Positions 13,701 to 28,700 are shown, counted from the stretch's first letter. The stretch is DNA of 64,000 bases from Siphonodentalium dalli (GCA_032622095.1 CP136066.1:57504609-57568608); one strand, 5' to 3'. Translations and numbers: made by a program. Notes: generated by a model not told the origin, from the letters alone.

Positions 13701-16700
13701 TGGTTTGGTTTCGAGTTAGCCTAAAACAGTATATCTTAACATTATCTCATATGTGCACCCGCTGGCAATGTAGGAAGTATATCACTTAATCAACCCTTTA
13801 CTAAGTTGAGTATGTGGTTTATTTATTGTACAATATTGCGGTTTCATTTTCTTTACTTAGCGAAGTTGGTGGTACATGGTCCACAGAGGGGTGTATACTA
13901 GTTCGTTCTTCCAACAACGAAACACACTGCGCATGCGATCACTTCACCAACTTTGCCATACTGATGAGCCCGAGTGAAATGGTGAGTGTTTTTGGTTGCA
14001 AATTGGATCATGAGCTGCCAACAATCCTAGACATATTAAGCTAAACTGGCGAGTATAATCATCTATCGAAGGGACGTGAAATAACTGTAGTGATAATTAC
14101 ATACTTACGAATGCATGGACTTGAGGAATTCTTTAAAACAAATAAGATAAACTGAAGTATATATCAATTGAAATGATAAATTTAAATTACAACTATTACT
14201 CAAGTATATTTATGCAACACGCTGAATATTAAATTTAATGCATACAGTTCTTGGAGTGACAACTTTTCGAATCTCATTCGTCTCATCGTCACCCGTGACA
14301 TGGATTGGATTGTTGAAGTTAGAATTGCATAATCAAGAAATATAGGCATTCAAAACACCAGTTTGAAAACAAATATTAAATGCATATGTTCGCAGGTTGG
14401 TATTCACGAGGAGATTCTCAGCTATTTTTCAGCTGTTGGGTGTGGAATATCTATATTCGGGCTGGTGATGACAATCGCTGTCCATGCCGCTCTGTGGAAG
14501 TAAGTACTACTAAGTTATACTTCTGAGTTATAACCGAAAAGTTTTAAGATAAATATTTTATCACTGCGCTAAGCATAACTTTCTTGATACTCATCAGAAT
14601 CGCGCTTTTTCCTTTAAGAATTATATCTCCGTTCTATCTCTTACTCTCTTCAATTATAGTATTTATAGTCACCCTTCAGTGCATGAGTGACGTGATAAAC
14701 TGAAACAAAAAATAATAATGATATGTATATCATGACTTCACACTTCAAATCATTCTCTATTGTATATCATGATTTAAATTATAATATAACAGATTGACCA
14801 ATGGCCTGTTTAGAGTTTTTGACGCCCGTTGATGGGAGCAAGAGTGCAAGCGTGAGCGCGTGAAGGAATGTATGCTTAAATGTATGTATCATATGAATTT
14901 TATTTATTGTGTCCAACATATATAACCATTATTTTTGTATGTAAAATCATCTGACTGTTTCAATAAAATAAAAATTACTAATAATTTTAATACTCGTGTG
15001 ACGAACAGCTTAGTTCCGCATGTAAACCCCATGACTTGGATGAATCGTTCCTCCCTTGTAATGGGTAGACACTTGACTCAATACTGCCAGGAAACTATAT
15101 TTGCAGTAGATATGGCATGTCATAATTTGTATTGCCGTCATCCACTTGTTTAGACTGCTCGCTCCTTTCGGTGCCATGTGAGCCCATGCACACATAAGAT
15201 GTCCAAATATCGCTAACGGAGACTTCTGACATTCAAAAGTGACACGGTGACCATCATACGTGAACATGTTCTCTCTTAATGAGATGACCTTCCAAAATTG
15301 CCATCGCATTCTGATTACCACATCTGCATATATCCTCGGAAATATTATGGAGAACTTCATTTTGGTATGTGTTTAGATACAAACTAGGTTGACAAAAATA
15401 CAAGAATATAGTCTCCTGGCAGTATTTAGTCCAGTGTCTGGCTTTCACTGTGCATAAACTATTCAATTTCAATTCCAGATTCCTCAAAAAAGATAAGATA
15501 GTCTTGCATTTGAACCTGTGTGGATCCTTGCTTGTGGCATACACTGTTTTCTTAGCTGGTGTTACTGAAGTCGAAAACAAGGTACCAAGCACTAATCGGG
15601 ACCATATCGATGTGTTATATTGTTGATTGATTTGATAGATCTTTTTATTGTTCTACCAATAACACATGGTATATGACATAGTACATAATATGAATATAAC
15701 ATACATTAGTCAATAATATATATACATATATACAAAGATATGAATGATTCGGTTGCTTATATACCTCCACACTGTTAATCTTCCGGACGCTATATTTCAG
15801 TGCATGCACACACCAACCTGCATGTGTTGTACCTATACATGTCATATCACGCCGTTGGAGAATATACCATACCGCGATGATTAGAGTTACACCTTATATT
15901 ACATTTGTCGCAATTATTGTAATATATCACATGAAACCTATATTATATCATTAAAAAGCCAGTACATATGTCCTTTATCATCGCACCAACAACATGACTG
16001 CGTGTCTTTACATTGATTCCAGCGAATTAATACTATTTCGAAAAGCCGCGCATGACACCAACAACGTGAAATAATTGCTTTGTTCATTAAAGTTAAATTA
16101 TTGTCCAATTTACTTGTACTAACGAAAATAGGCGCACAAAAAAGAAGACGCACATTGGGGGACTATATTTTCCGTCGCCAGCACCAGAGCGCGCAATACT
16201 GACGTATACAGTTGTGAAGCGTCTCGGCCAACGCTGTAAATGTATGCATTTTGCAGCTTCTTTTAATGATTTTGAATTGTTAGAAAGGTATGAAGCTCTA
16301 GTGAGATACAAGATATTCTACTCGTTATGTTGGGATATATGATTTCATTACATTTTCAGTAACTTTTTCTGCCAAAATAATAATCGTATCCCCACTCCCG
16401 GAAGTGCCACGATGTTATCCTACTCCCAGAGGTTTATCCAACTCCCAGAGGTTTATCCTACTCCCAGCGATGCCGGACTATTTATCCCAACCTCGCATGT
16501 TCCGAATTACGTAATTCGAGGTGCACGTTTTGGGTTACTCCCCTTACACCAAAATAATTGTCTCAGTTCCAGTGCATAGTCAGATAACACAAAATACATC
16601 ACCAAAAACACAGACCACCAATGTGTTATCGACATCAAATTCCAGCTCAGTGAATTTGCAGGATCAACACCAACTCGGAAACATTTTTGTTACGCTACAC

Positions 16701-19700
16701 TTCGGAATCCAAAGATCGAAATCGTGATAAACAATTGTTCTCACAAGTGCATTCGCACCAAGAAAATGAAAACAGTGTTGAAATCCACTTCTCTTCAAGT
16801 AGTTCCACTTCAAATTCCACTGATATTCGAGTGCATATTCCAAATGAAAGTGAGCAGTGATATCTCATAGAACTAGGAAGGCTTATCCACACAATGACAT
16901 TCCAAACAGTTACTAATTTAATCAATAAAGTTTGTTGTTTGTTTGAAAAATTCCTCCGAAATATCCCCTTTGAAGTTGGTGGCAATAGGAGAATCAGTCA
17001 ATGAAATGACGTCACATTCCTTATACGGGGTAAAATACTATGGCGTGCGCAGCTATAGTAAAACATTCATGAATGAGTGACGTAATCGATTTACCTTATT
17101 TGGGTTGTTATCTTATAATTGCGAGTAATTTAACGGAAACATTTAGGTCAATATTCAGAATCAGAACATCTTCTCAATGCATTTTATTAGAGTTGTGTCG
17201 TGACAAATTGTTGTGGAAAATATAATAAACACAATAGTTAACTGTCATCAGCGACGAACGAAGTTTCTCCTCTCGTGAGATGCGAGGATTATTTTTCACT
17301 CGGCTGACGCCTCGTGAAAAATAATCCTGCGCATCTCACTCGAGGAGAAACTTCGTTCGTCGCTGATGACAGTTAACTATTGTCTATATATCGACCTCGT
17401 TTCATAATTTATTATATCCCAACATAACGAGTTGTAGATCCTCAATATATAGTTTTCGTTATAAAAAGCTTCTTCGTCGGTTATTTCATCAAATGATTTT
17501 TCATCGTATGATTTTACCAGTAACTGATTTTTGTGTACTTATAAAAAGTGTACAAATGAAACTGTTTACGGCATTTTGCTTTGAAACATGACACTCCTGC
17601 GAATGAAGGTCGGTGGTATTTCGCACGGCACCCAATCATAATATTGTGACAATAAATCCGATACATACATTAAATTATTCCATATTATAATCGCAGTTCA
17701 ACTTATAATCGGACTGTATTCAAAAGAAATAACAAAATGTATTCAACATACACGGAATATAAATATACTCTACATGTATATGTAACATTTCACGGACCCG
17801 CTTACTACCGGGTTTGCGCCAGCCTTGGTGTTTGGATATTCTAAACGAATAAACTTACAGCAATTAGAAGAATGAAATTCTTCACGTGATTGCACACGAT
17901 AAATTGCAATAAAACTAATTGTACATGTTAATGTACTGAGACATTATTGTCTCGAAGTATAAACGATTCATCCACAAACCTGATAATTCCAAACTGAAAT
18001 GGCCTGAAAAATTGGTCTACTCTAGCTCTGGAAAAGACAATCATTTCCAACTAGCAATCATACTATAGTGAAAAAGTTAATCGAAACATATGCTCAATTT
18101 AATTTATGACTATCCGAGCGATGAAGGAACATGGGACACAGACCACTAGTCTGTTGGGTGATTGTTGAGTATATTTCACAATCAAAAATTCAAAACTATT
18201 ACTCTCTATGTGAATTAACTCTCTGAATCATCCGCGCGAGCGGGGTTGATCCAATCTCCTTGACTATGTAACTGTGTTCTGTGTGACCCTACTTATTCGG
18301 ATAGTCACCATATTATACAAGTTAAAACTCTTTAATATATATAACATATATTATACAAAAAGAAATAACAAAATGTATTCAACCTACACGGAAAATAAAT
18401 ATACTCTACATGTATATGTAACATTTCAAGTACCCGCTTACCACCGGGTTTGCGCCAGCCTTGGTGTTTGGATATTCTAAACGAATAAACTTACAGCAAT
18501 TAGAAGAATGAAATTCTTCACGTGATTACACACGATAAATTGCAATAAAACTAATTGTACATGTTAATGTACTGAGACATATAAACGCTTCATCCACAAA
18601 CCTGATAATTCCAAACTGAAATGGCCTGAAATATTGGTCTACTCTAGCTCTGGAAAAGACAATCATTTCCAACTAGCAATGCGTGTGCTCTGTATATACA
18701 CGAGGGCCTACTGATACTAAAATTGTATTCATACATTTATTTTGGAAATTCAATGGTTACCATGCCCGACTTTCCTGTAAGACATATAGGACCCACTAAT
18801 TTCTTATGATATTATCCTCTGTCTTGCTTAGTTATATACATATGCAAGCCTACTAGCCTGCACCATTATCTCAACCCATATATCTGAGAAGAGTGGTGTG
18901 TTCTATGGTTGATCACGCTAATATGGAATTAACATATACCACCAGAGGCCAACATACTTGGCAGATCATACACAATTACCTAACAGTATTCACTATATAT
19001 ACACTATATATATCATCGTTGTGTCAAAACGTTTACACAAACAAAACGATTGAAATGCTGGGTCCATCCCCACAACTTCGCCAAATCTCGAAATATCGGC
19101 GTCATATATATTCTCCACAAAGGAGGGCGAATTCAAATTGAATGCAATTGTAAACATAATTAATTCTATCAATTGCCATGCTATGCCTCTCTCGCAAAGG
19201 AGAGGCATCATAATAGATTACGTAATGTAATTGTGCGGTACCCATGACTGTGTAAACAGATTCCGTCTTACTCATGCAGTAATTTTAAATTCCATATAAT
19301 TGCAACATTGACGGGCGCTAAACAAACCAAAAAAATTCAAACCTCGCCAAATCTCGAAATCTCGGCCACATATTCTCGCAAACGTGAGGCACCATAACCA
19401 AAACATTCAAACTACGCCAAATCTCGGCAACGTATTCTCGCAAACGAGAGGAACTTTAACATATTACGTAATGTAGCGGGATGGTACCCACATGTGTGAA
19501 TCTTTAACAGTGGTAGATTATGCAATTGAACACCATTGCAAGCAAATCACGGATTGAGTGATTAATAACCAAAATAAATTCAAACCTCGCCAAATATCGG
19601 CGATATATTCTCGCAAACGACATAATTAAAACAAACGCGCCTATTTATACTGACACAACAGTTATACGATAATGACATCACACCAGTGAAGCAAATCACG

Positions 19701-22700
19701 AATAAGTTATAAATTACCAGCTCCAACAGAAGCAGCGGTATCAACTCTCGCTAAATCAAAGCTTCAGACGACTAGACTGGTACCCTGTCCCAACTCTGCT
19801 ACTCGCCCGTAGGGACAGGTATAGGCTAAACAGAAAGTGGAATTTTGAATTGTGTTTCCGGTTTGTGAGATATTGTTTTAAAATAGAAAATTTCAACATC
19901 GGTACGTTTTTCTTAATTTAATAATACAAGACGCAAGTATATAACTTTGACAACTACTCAATCAAATTGAATAGAGTGTTTTTCACAGGAATCGACTAGC
20001 CCCGATCAACGGCAATAAGTTAAATAGTGCGAAATCATGTTTTTGTAGCTTGGATATTTGGAAACTCTGATGTCAACAAACACCCCCGGTAACCGGTTAC
20101 ATCAATTTTGTGTCAAAGTTTGTTGTCCCATGTCGCATTTTATTAACTAAATTCGTCGGGGATATAATTATGATAATTTGTTTGCTCATGTTGATACCAA
20201 AATTAACACAAGGGGTCAATGTGATTTGCCATAAATTGCCAAACTTTGCTATACCGTCCCATGCTCTGACAAGTTGGTCAGTCTGCACTACATTCATTTA
20301 AGGGGTTTATTTACATTAGTATAAACATATTTTATTCCAATCAAAATAATAACATATATAAACATTTAACAGACATTTTACAGGAGTATAGAATAATATA
20401 AATTCGATTGATTGGAAAGGGGATTAAACAACAAGCCCAAGGGCTTTTATTAAGTTTGCTCCCCTTTTGTTTCGCGCCCGCTCTTCATTAAGTGTAAAGA
20501 GGGGATCGGACGGGAAGGAATGAAAATATCATAATTATAGTAATGATGATGTCGTTAGAAGCAGGGAGAGAGATTGTGAACGAGAAAGAGATAGAGAGGA
20601 CGAGAGAGAGAAAGAGAGAGAGATAGAGAGAGATAAAAGGGATGAGATACTGTATTTACATTACTGATACTAACAGGTATCTCCTTCACACAGATATGTC
20701 AATATAAGTTGATGACGATAGTTTTATTTGTTCCAAATAAATTTCGTGAGGTACTAATAATCACACCACCCCCCCCCCCTCGTGCACGGTTACATCAACA
20801 TTGAAGAAGTTTGCTGCCTCATATCTGATTTTTTTATTTCGATGTTTCGGCTATATTATTGTGGTCATTTTAGTACCAAAATCATCTATATGAGGCAGAT
20901 ATATTTTGCTTGCGTGAGGTGTTTTGTGTCAAACGGGAAAATTTTATAACTGTAAAAACACGTTATACGGGCCTTAGTGGAGATGACATTAAGCTACATT
21001 TATGGCATGTTGCATATGAGACATGAGGTGAAAACTTCCTTCCCGACACCCTTTGGAAAGAAGCTTCGAGAAATGTAAAATTGAAATAAATAAACTTGTC
21101 GTGATGTAACTAAGATATTTAAGCCTAGATCATTGTGTGCATGGAACAAGAGCGAGCAAATGTCTCAGATATTAACGTGACTATCAATGGCTTGAAAATG
21201 ACTGTCATCAGTGCATCCAACTAATCAGTGAATTATTTGCATGTGTATCAATTCAGATTATCTGTTACTAGTACTCTCACAACAAGTAAAGTATTTAAGT
21301 CCAGCATAGTGACTGCCAAAAGCATTTAGTATAATTGAAGTTGATCCACTAGACCAACAAAAGTGGTATGGAATAATGCTAGATAATGGGCTGGTTGACC
21401 GACTAATCATGAAATAGTTAGAAATTATGGAATTGTGTGTATAATGCATAATGACGTAGGTTTGCAGATATCAGCAATTTATAGAATAATATTTCCAATT
21501 GAAGCCTGCTAAATGTCCTCTTTATGTATTTATTTTCAAAATATGTCAACTCTGGTTGAATTGGAGCTTAACAAATAATATTTCATCATTATCATGGATA
21601 TGTCATGTCTACAAAATTGTCAACAATGACCCGAAAGTGAAGATTGAGTTCACTGTCCTGAGTTGTTGTCAGCTTAAAATGTATTTCAGCCAAAATAGCC
21701 AATACACATGTTTGGATCATGTAATAGCTTGCAGGGGAAACTGATATCTCAATGGATATGCAGGAGATATGCTGGGAAATTTATAATTTGTAAATTGGAT
21801 GCATAAACCTTTCAGTGAAAAACAATAATAGCAGTTCTTTTTGTTTGAAGTGTTCCATTTTATAAGTTATACCTTATAGAGTAAGTTATACCAGTGTTTT
21901 TTGTGCACCTTTCAGATTTTGGTGGGTTAGTACTGTATTTGTCCACTTCCATCGATTCATTAGAATTTTCATTAGCAGTGTCCAATTTGACCACCCAGGT
22001 AGACCTAGAATATTCTCATGACACACTCACCTGGAAACTCCAATACATGATTGCATGTGTGTGTGTACATGTAGCGGTATGTGGTACTGCCTATCAGCCA
22101 GTTTAAAAAAAATCTTAATTAAACTTTTTTTCAATTAAATCAGCTTCTGAAACATGGTAAACTGTCACTTGAACTAGAGCAGATAACTTTCTAGTCATAT
22201 GAGTGATATCAGTAGGGTTTTATGTGGTTTTAGACCAAAAATATTGAAATTTTGGGGGTGGGTGACCAAACATTTGAGTAAAAAAAATGCTTTTTTGCAG
22301 GTTTGGGGTGGTGGTTCCCCGAAAATGCCAGATGTAAAACACGGCATACTTTCCTGCAAATTTTATATTATAATATACATGTAATATTAAATCAATTGTA
22401 CTGGGATAATGCGTGATGAAATTCAACCACTGGGAATCTCAATTTTCAAATGTCAGGCTGCTTATTATCTGGCTTGGTACATGAGCTGCTCTGGTCAATA
22501 TTAATTCAATACAAAATGTTTATATAAATACATTAAGTTCTAGTATAATTGATTAAAGGGACATCTCGTGAACAGGTATATACAATTTCCATGGTCATAA
22601 AAAGGGAATTAGGGGTCCTTGGGGCCTTGCTTCCCTCCTATGGTGTACTTGTTGACTTAAAAATGGGTAAAAACCCCTATTTTCATATCATCAGCATCCC

Positions 22701-25700
22701 TCTCCCTTGAATGTGTGTATCAAACCGGAGCTGTAAAAAAAATTCAGTAAAGGCCTACTAAATGGACATCTCCTGCACAGGTATATAGCATGTCCATGGT
22801 CACAAAAAGGGAATTCGTGGTTACTTCTTCCTTCATATGGTGGGCCTACATGTATATAGACTTGAAAATTGAAGAAAAAACATACTTTCAAATGCATATC
22901 ACTATCAGCATCCCATGAATGTGTCTCCACCCTGGAGCTCTAGTATATTTGATTAAAGGGACGTCTCCTGCACAGATATATACAATTTCCATGGTTATCG
23001 ATCTAGATCAAAACGGTCAAGGGAATTTTCAACACCGACCCGACAAACACCTCTACAGTACAGGATTCAAAGCACCACAATTTTATGGCTAGATTAATAG
23101 GCTATATATGATCTATTTTATCTCATGTAAAGTAAAAAAAAAATTAAATTCATAGGACATGTACTGGCATCTGGCAAGTACAATTGAATTAATATATTAA
23201 TATTATAATATAATATATATATAATATTATAATAATTTCTCATAATAATCATGCAATTTAAAGCTCATATTTTAGAACACCAGCGGTCTCCAGTCAGATT
23301 CGAACTGACAATCCCCTCAGTGTAAACTGAGGTGCACTCACCAATGTGCTGTAGAAACTGATATAAAGCTGGCATTAAAAAACAACAAATTTGAGTAGAA
23401 CCCCCCCGGCCAGTGCATGTACTAATATAGATCATGCCATGAACCTCTACTAATGCTAACGCCCGCTACGGGCGTTAGCATTAGTAGAGGTTCATGGCAT
23501 GATCTAGTACTAATACTATGAACATTTTTTTTATATTTTCTTTACATGTGACAAAATAGATCATATATACCGGTAGCTTATAAAACAAACCATAAAATTG
23601 TGGCGCTTTGAATCCTGTACTAGTAGAGGTATTTGTCGGGTCGGTGTTGAAAATTCCCTTGAGCGTTTTGATCTACATGTAGACATTGATGACGGCGCCG
23701 GCTTATTTTCATCATTCGGTATAAAACGTGGTATTCGCTCCATTCTAAATGAAATTAATAAAAATTTATTACACACAAGAAAGACATTCTTAATTTTAAC
23801 TGTATCATTGCAAAAAAATCAACATATGCATCATGATTGATTGACCTTTCATTAGTTTCAAGTTTCATAAACAGCAATAGTCACAAAATGTCACAGAAAA
23901 ATTGAACCCATCGGCCCATCGTGGAATTTTTGGTGTCAAAATAATCGTCTGAGTGTTGCCAAGAAATCAACATCTAAATATACATTATGGGCCAGCAACT
24001 TTTTCGCCTATGAATAAAAAACAAACCCCACATGCTTGAAACGCATGAGTCGAAAACAGGTAACTGGTCACAATTAAACACACTTTTCATATCATTCCCG
24101 AAATCAATAAACACTGTCACTGTTGTATATTGAAACACTAATGGTGTAACTTATTGATTATCGATATAAATAGATGTAATCAAATATAAATTGTAGATAA
24201 AAATGATGATCTTACCGTAGCAATAATAATCGTAAATAAATTCGCAATCGAAAACATCACGTGACAACCGCATCTCATGAATATATTCATGAGCTTAGCC
24301 TATACCAGGCCTCAAATACGTTTGCTGGCCTGGGTACTAGGCTACAGACGACATCATGTCGAGCATCGGGTGTGAATTGCTCATTAACTGAGACCTGATA
24401 TATCCAGAGAGGCACCATAACCAAAAAATTCAAACCTCGCCAAATCTCGGCGACATATTCTCGCAAACGAGAAGCATTATAACAGATTACGTAATGTAAC
24501 GGGATGGTACCCACATGTGTCTCACTCATGCAGGAATTTGAAATTCCATAATTGCAAACAGCATTGGCGGGTGTTAATTAAAACAAACGCGGCAATCTAT
24601 GCTGACACAACAGTTATGCGATTATCTCAGATAAAGAGATCTCACCATTGCAAGCAAAGCACGGATATGATTAATGACCGACTCCAATTTGAGAGTAAGG
24701 GTATCACATCTCGCATAATTAAAGCAACACACGACACCATGTCGCGAACATCTGCGAATTGATGATTAACTAGACCAGTTTAAACTGGTTCTCTCCAGAC
24801 TACAGGCTGCATATATAAGCCTGAAGAAAACTTATTGAATTAACACGTAATGTGTCTACATTTGAACGCGCGCTGTCATAGACAGGTCATGCCAGTCAAA
24901 GTTGCATATAATATGCAAATACAAAACAACTCCGCATATAAAATGCGCAAAATATGCATATACTATTTATATATTTATTCAAACTACGATTGATACCATT
25001 GCTCTATTAAATTAGCAGCACGAGTCACGATCCAAATTGATGGAATCTATAAATTCCGTGCTCAGAATACTCATTAAAGTGGCATACAATATGCCGAATT
25101 ATAAAATTGGCACATATCGTGCATACCCAAAGAAAGGGTGGTACTGGCCTCGAACAATCAGGCCAATTACATTTAAAATAGGCATATATTATGCTGATCT
25201 ATTTATTACGCGTTCCCTTGTGAGATTCCGCGTTATCGCTATCATACTATAGTGAAAAAGTTAATCGAAACATATGCTCAATTTAAATTATGACTATCCG
25301 AGCGATGTAGGAACATGGGACACAGACCACTAGTCTGTTGGGTGATTGTTGAGTATATTTCACAATCAAAAATTCAAAAAAATGTAAGAAAACATGAAAC
25401 AATTATACAAAATTGGTAAAGAGTGTATCTTTACCAATTTTGTATATTTTTTTTCATGTTTTCTTACATTTTTTAACAATTACAAAAATAATATAAAATT
25501 TGTTAGGAAGAAGCATTCTTATAAATGCGGGGCGAACTATGGTCGACTCACATATATAAGATAATGCATTGGCACAGGGTTTTCGAAATATGAACACATA
25601 TGTATTAAGATGGAGATGCACGTTTTGCATAAATACAGCCAATTATGGCAAGATATTTTCAACAAAGTATTTCTCTGGATCTATCCCGCAAAACATCTTG

Positions 25701-28700
25701 AATTTCACATATCATCATCTTTATTGTATGTAGAATCTGGGCAGTTATTAAGAGACAACAAAAACAATGGATTTTAATACATTTGAGAGGTTGAAATATT
25801 ATTTTCTTTGTATCCCTTTAGGTACCAAGAACTGCTGGAATAATTAATAATTTCACACAAACCTCCAATCATCAAACAGCTGATTGTCTTGGCTCTGTGA
25901 GAGGAGGCTTCATTTGTATTATAATGTGGAGTTAGATTTTTAATTGCATAATATAGTGTCATACACCCATTTACTATAATGAAGAATAAAGCAGTCAGAA
26001 ATATTCCAGCACAATGAAAACAACTGTTGATATGCAGTGTGATCCATTCAAGCAGAGAGCAATCAACAGAAATTATGCCACATCGTTAAGAGATGTGGTG
26101 GTCAGCTTTAACATGGTTATGAAGCCATGACCCAGAACTCATCTCAGTCCAATTATTCATTGAACAACATGAAAATTCTCAAATATAGAACATTATTTGT
26201 TGGTAGTTGTCTTTCAAAGTGAAAATAATCATCAAATTTCATGAATCAAGAAAAATTAAGTCTCCTCTCATGATCTACATATATGATATCATGGACATAT
26301 GATATGCAATTTTGAAACAAATATAATTTACGGAAGTTCTTGGTACCTGAAAACGGTGAAATTTTAAATATTTTCCATGCCATACAAGTGAAGTAATTGA
26401 GATTATAATATCCAAATGGTTCTTAAATATTGTATCACAATAATCGCTTGTACCAAATTTCACAAATAAATTCCTGACTGATTTTGAGAAAATCCATTTA
26501 GAAATACCAGGACATTTTGGCCAAACGTGCATCTGACCCTTAAACGCAAACAACAAATGCTGTTGTCTATGTCAATTCTTTAACGGGTGACAATGTTAAA
26601 GTATCATGTTAAAGTCTCCAGTCGCGACAATGTTAAAGTATTCAGGCACGACAATGTTAAAGTTTCCAGTCAGGACAATGTTAAAGTTTTGAATTTTTGA
26701 TTGTGAAATATACTCAACAATCACCAACAGACTAGTGGTCTGTGTCCCATGTTCCTTCCTACATTGCCCGGGTGGTCATATTTTAAATTGAGCATATGTT
26801 TAGATTCACTTTTTCACTATAGTATACTAGCGATAACACGGAATCTCGTCAGGAAACGCGTGTTAAATATCTTGACATAATATATGCCTATTTTAAATGT
26901 GATTGGCCTAATTTGTTGAGGCCATGCAGCAGTGCCATTACTGTGGTAGTACCCAGTGTGTGCTAATTTTATATCTCAGCGTATTATATGCCACTTTAAT
27001 TAGCATTTCTGAGCACAGACTTTTAGTGATTCCATTGTGCTGCTAATTTTACGAGAGCAGTTGATCGTATCACGTCCAAGTTTTGCACTTTGAGTCAGTG
27101 ATGTACGTATTAATTATTTTATAATTTGCATATTATATGCAACCTAGATCAGCTTGACCTGCCTGTTATAGGCAGCGCTTTCTAGGGTCGACACATTGTG
27201 TGTCTGTTTTGAATTTTTGATTGTGAAATATACTCAACAATCACCAACAGACTAGTGGTCTGTGTCCCACAATCGAATTCGAATTCGAATTTCGAAAATT
27301 AAAACAAGAATTATTTACTTTCAGACAACCTGCATCATTGTTGCAGCCTTGCTTCATTTCTTCTATTTGGTGGCGTTTTTCTTCATGCTGGCAGAAGGAG
27401 TCGACTTAGCAATAAGCATTCTCTACGTGTTTGCTACACGAGATCGACTCAGATACTGGCTCTGTCTTGGTTGGGGTATGTTGATCTGTATAGCATTGAT
27501 ACGCATGTCACAGTTGAACTCCGAATGTCCCTTGATTTTGTCCATGCGAACTAAAATATCCCACAAGAACACTGTTATTATATCACAATGTTGAATTTCG
27601 ATATGTTCTAGTATGCTTTTTAGTGACGCAAACTCATCAATATTTTTCTTCAATTGGAAAAATATCAATGCAATTTGTTCTAATATCTAATTTGTATGGA
27701 AATTTCATAAATGCATGGTAATATGATGGGTTCATATCACAGTTTGCTAACAGTATCGTGAATATATGTCATACTATTGAAATATCACACAACGCTCTCC
27801 ATTTTCTTCGTCTCATATGTCCTGCCTCTTATCTTGATTTGCTTATTCACACTAATCTGTCTGTTTACATTGACCTGTATGTCTACGCTGATCTGCCCGT
27901 TTACATTGCCTTGCCTAGTTTACAGCGTCCTGTCTGTTTATATTGTCCTGCCTGTGTACACTAATCTGCATGTTTTAACTGATCTGAGCCTATCCTGTGT
28001 TTATACTGTTCTGCACGTTTACACTAATCGGTGCCTGCCCTGCCAGTTTACACTGTCCTGGCTGTTTATACTTTATTGCCTATTTATACTGTCCTGCATG
28101 TTTACACTGGTCGGAGCCGGCCCTGCCAGTTTACACTATCCTGTCTGCTTATTCTTTCTTGCCTGTTTATACTGTCCTGCATGTTTACATTGATGGGAGC
28201 CGACCCTTCCAGTTTGCACTCTCCTGCATGTTTATACTGTCAAGTCTATTTATACTGGCATGCATTTTTACACTGATCGGAGCCTGTCGTGTCAGTTTAC
28301 GCTCTCCTGCCTGTTTACATTGCCATGTATGCTTATACGCTCCTGCCTGTTTAGACTGATCTGCCTGTTTGCACTTATCTGAGCAAGTGCGGCCTGTTTA
28401 TACTGCCCTGACTCTTTCCACTAATCGGAGCCTTTCCATCCTGTTTACTCTGATCCGCCTGTTTACAATATCCTGCCTGTTTACTATGCACTGCATCTTT
28501 ACACTATTAATGTGAGGATATGTTGTCTTCTGCATCCACTGCATGCCACATATGGTCGGAATATCAGCAAATACCCTCCGGATATACTGAACGTTTCGTA
28601 CAGATGGAAGTTTATAGATAGTAGCAATCCTACCATTGTTTGCAAATGATCGAACCGACACGATGAGAACCCAGTGAAATTGATATAAGTGATGTACAGG

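Larger units (their letters stand above)
16311..17443. mobile_element. Inverted-repeat element with ~43-bp ends
   Basis: The left arm contains CTCGTTATGTTGGGATATA (from about 16320) and the right arm its reverse complement TATCCCAACATAACGAG (about 17415-17431). Inside are a coding-like polar stretch (16521-16860) and a long hairpin (17231-17382). No target duplication is clear. Confidence 0.55.
23003..23676. mobile_element. MITE with ~85-bp inverted ends, internal palindrome and tRNA-like sequence
   Basis: The left arm (about 23003-23090) and right arm (about 23588-23676) are inverted copies. They share AGGGAATTTTCAACACCGAC, CCGACAAA.ACCTCTAC and GTACAGGATTCAAAGC. Within lie a perfect hairpin (23428-23516) and a tRNA-like cloverleaf (23285-23358). 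No coding capacity and no clear target duplication. Confidence 0.7.
15582..27324 (+). other. Intron 9 (11.7 kb)
   Basis: No host exon is required: exon 9 ends in phase 0 and exon 10 starts in phase 0. The intron is a mosaic of inverted-repeat elements and duplications listed separately (16311-17443, 17722-18681, 19070-19640, 22540-23000, 23003-23676, 24843-27204). The stretches 15582-16310, 18690-19070 and 19640-22540 show only AT-rich sequence, a GA-rich simple repeat near 20560-20640 and a C-run at 20766-20778. Confidence 0.55.

Noticed and set aside
27758-28359. Four overlapping plus frames with LPVYTV-like repeats
   Set aside because: All three frames stay open because the repeat unit is 18 bp; composition follows the repeat, not a protein family.
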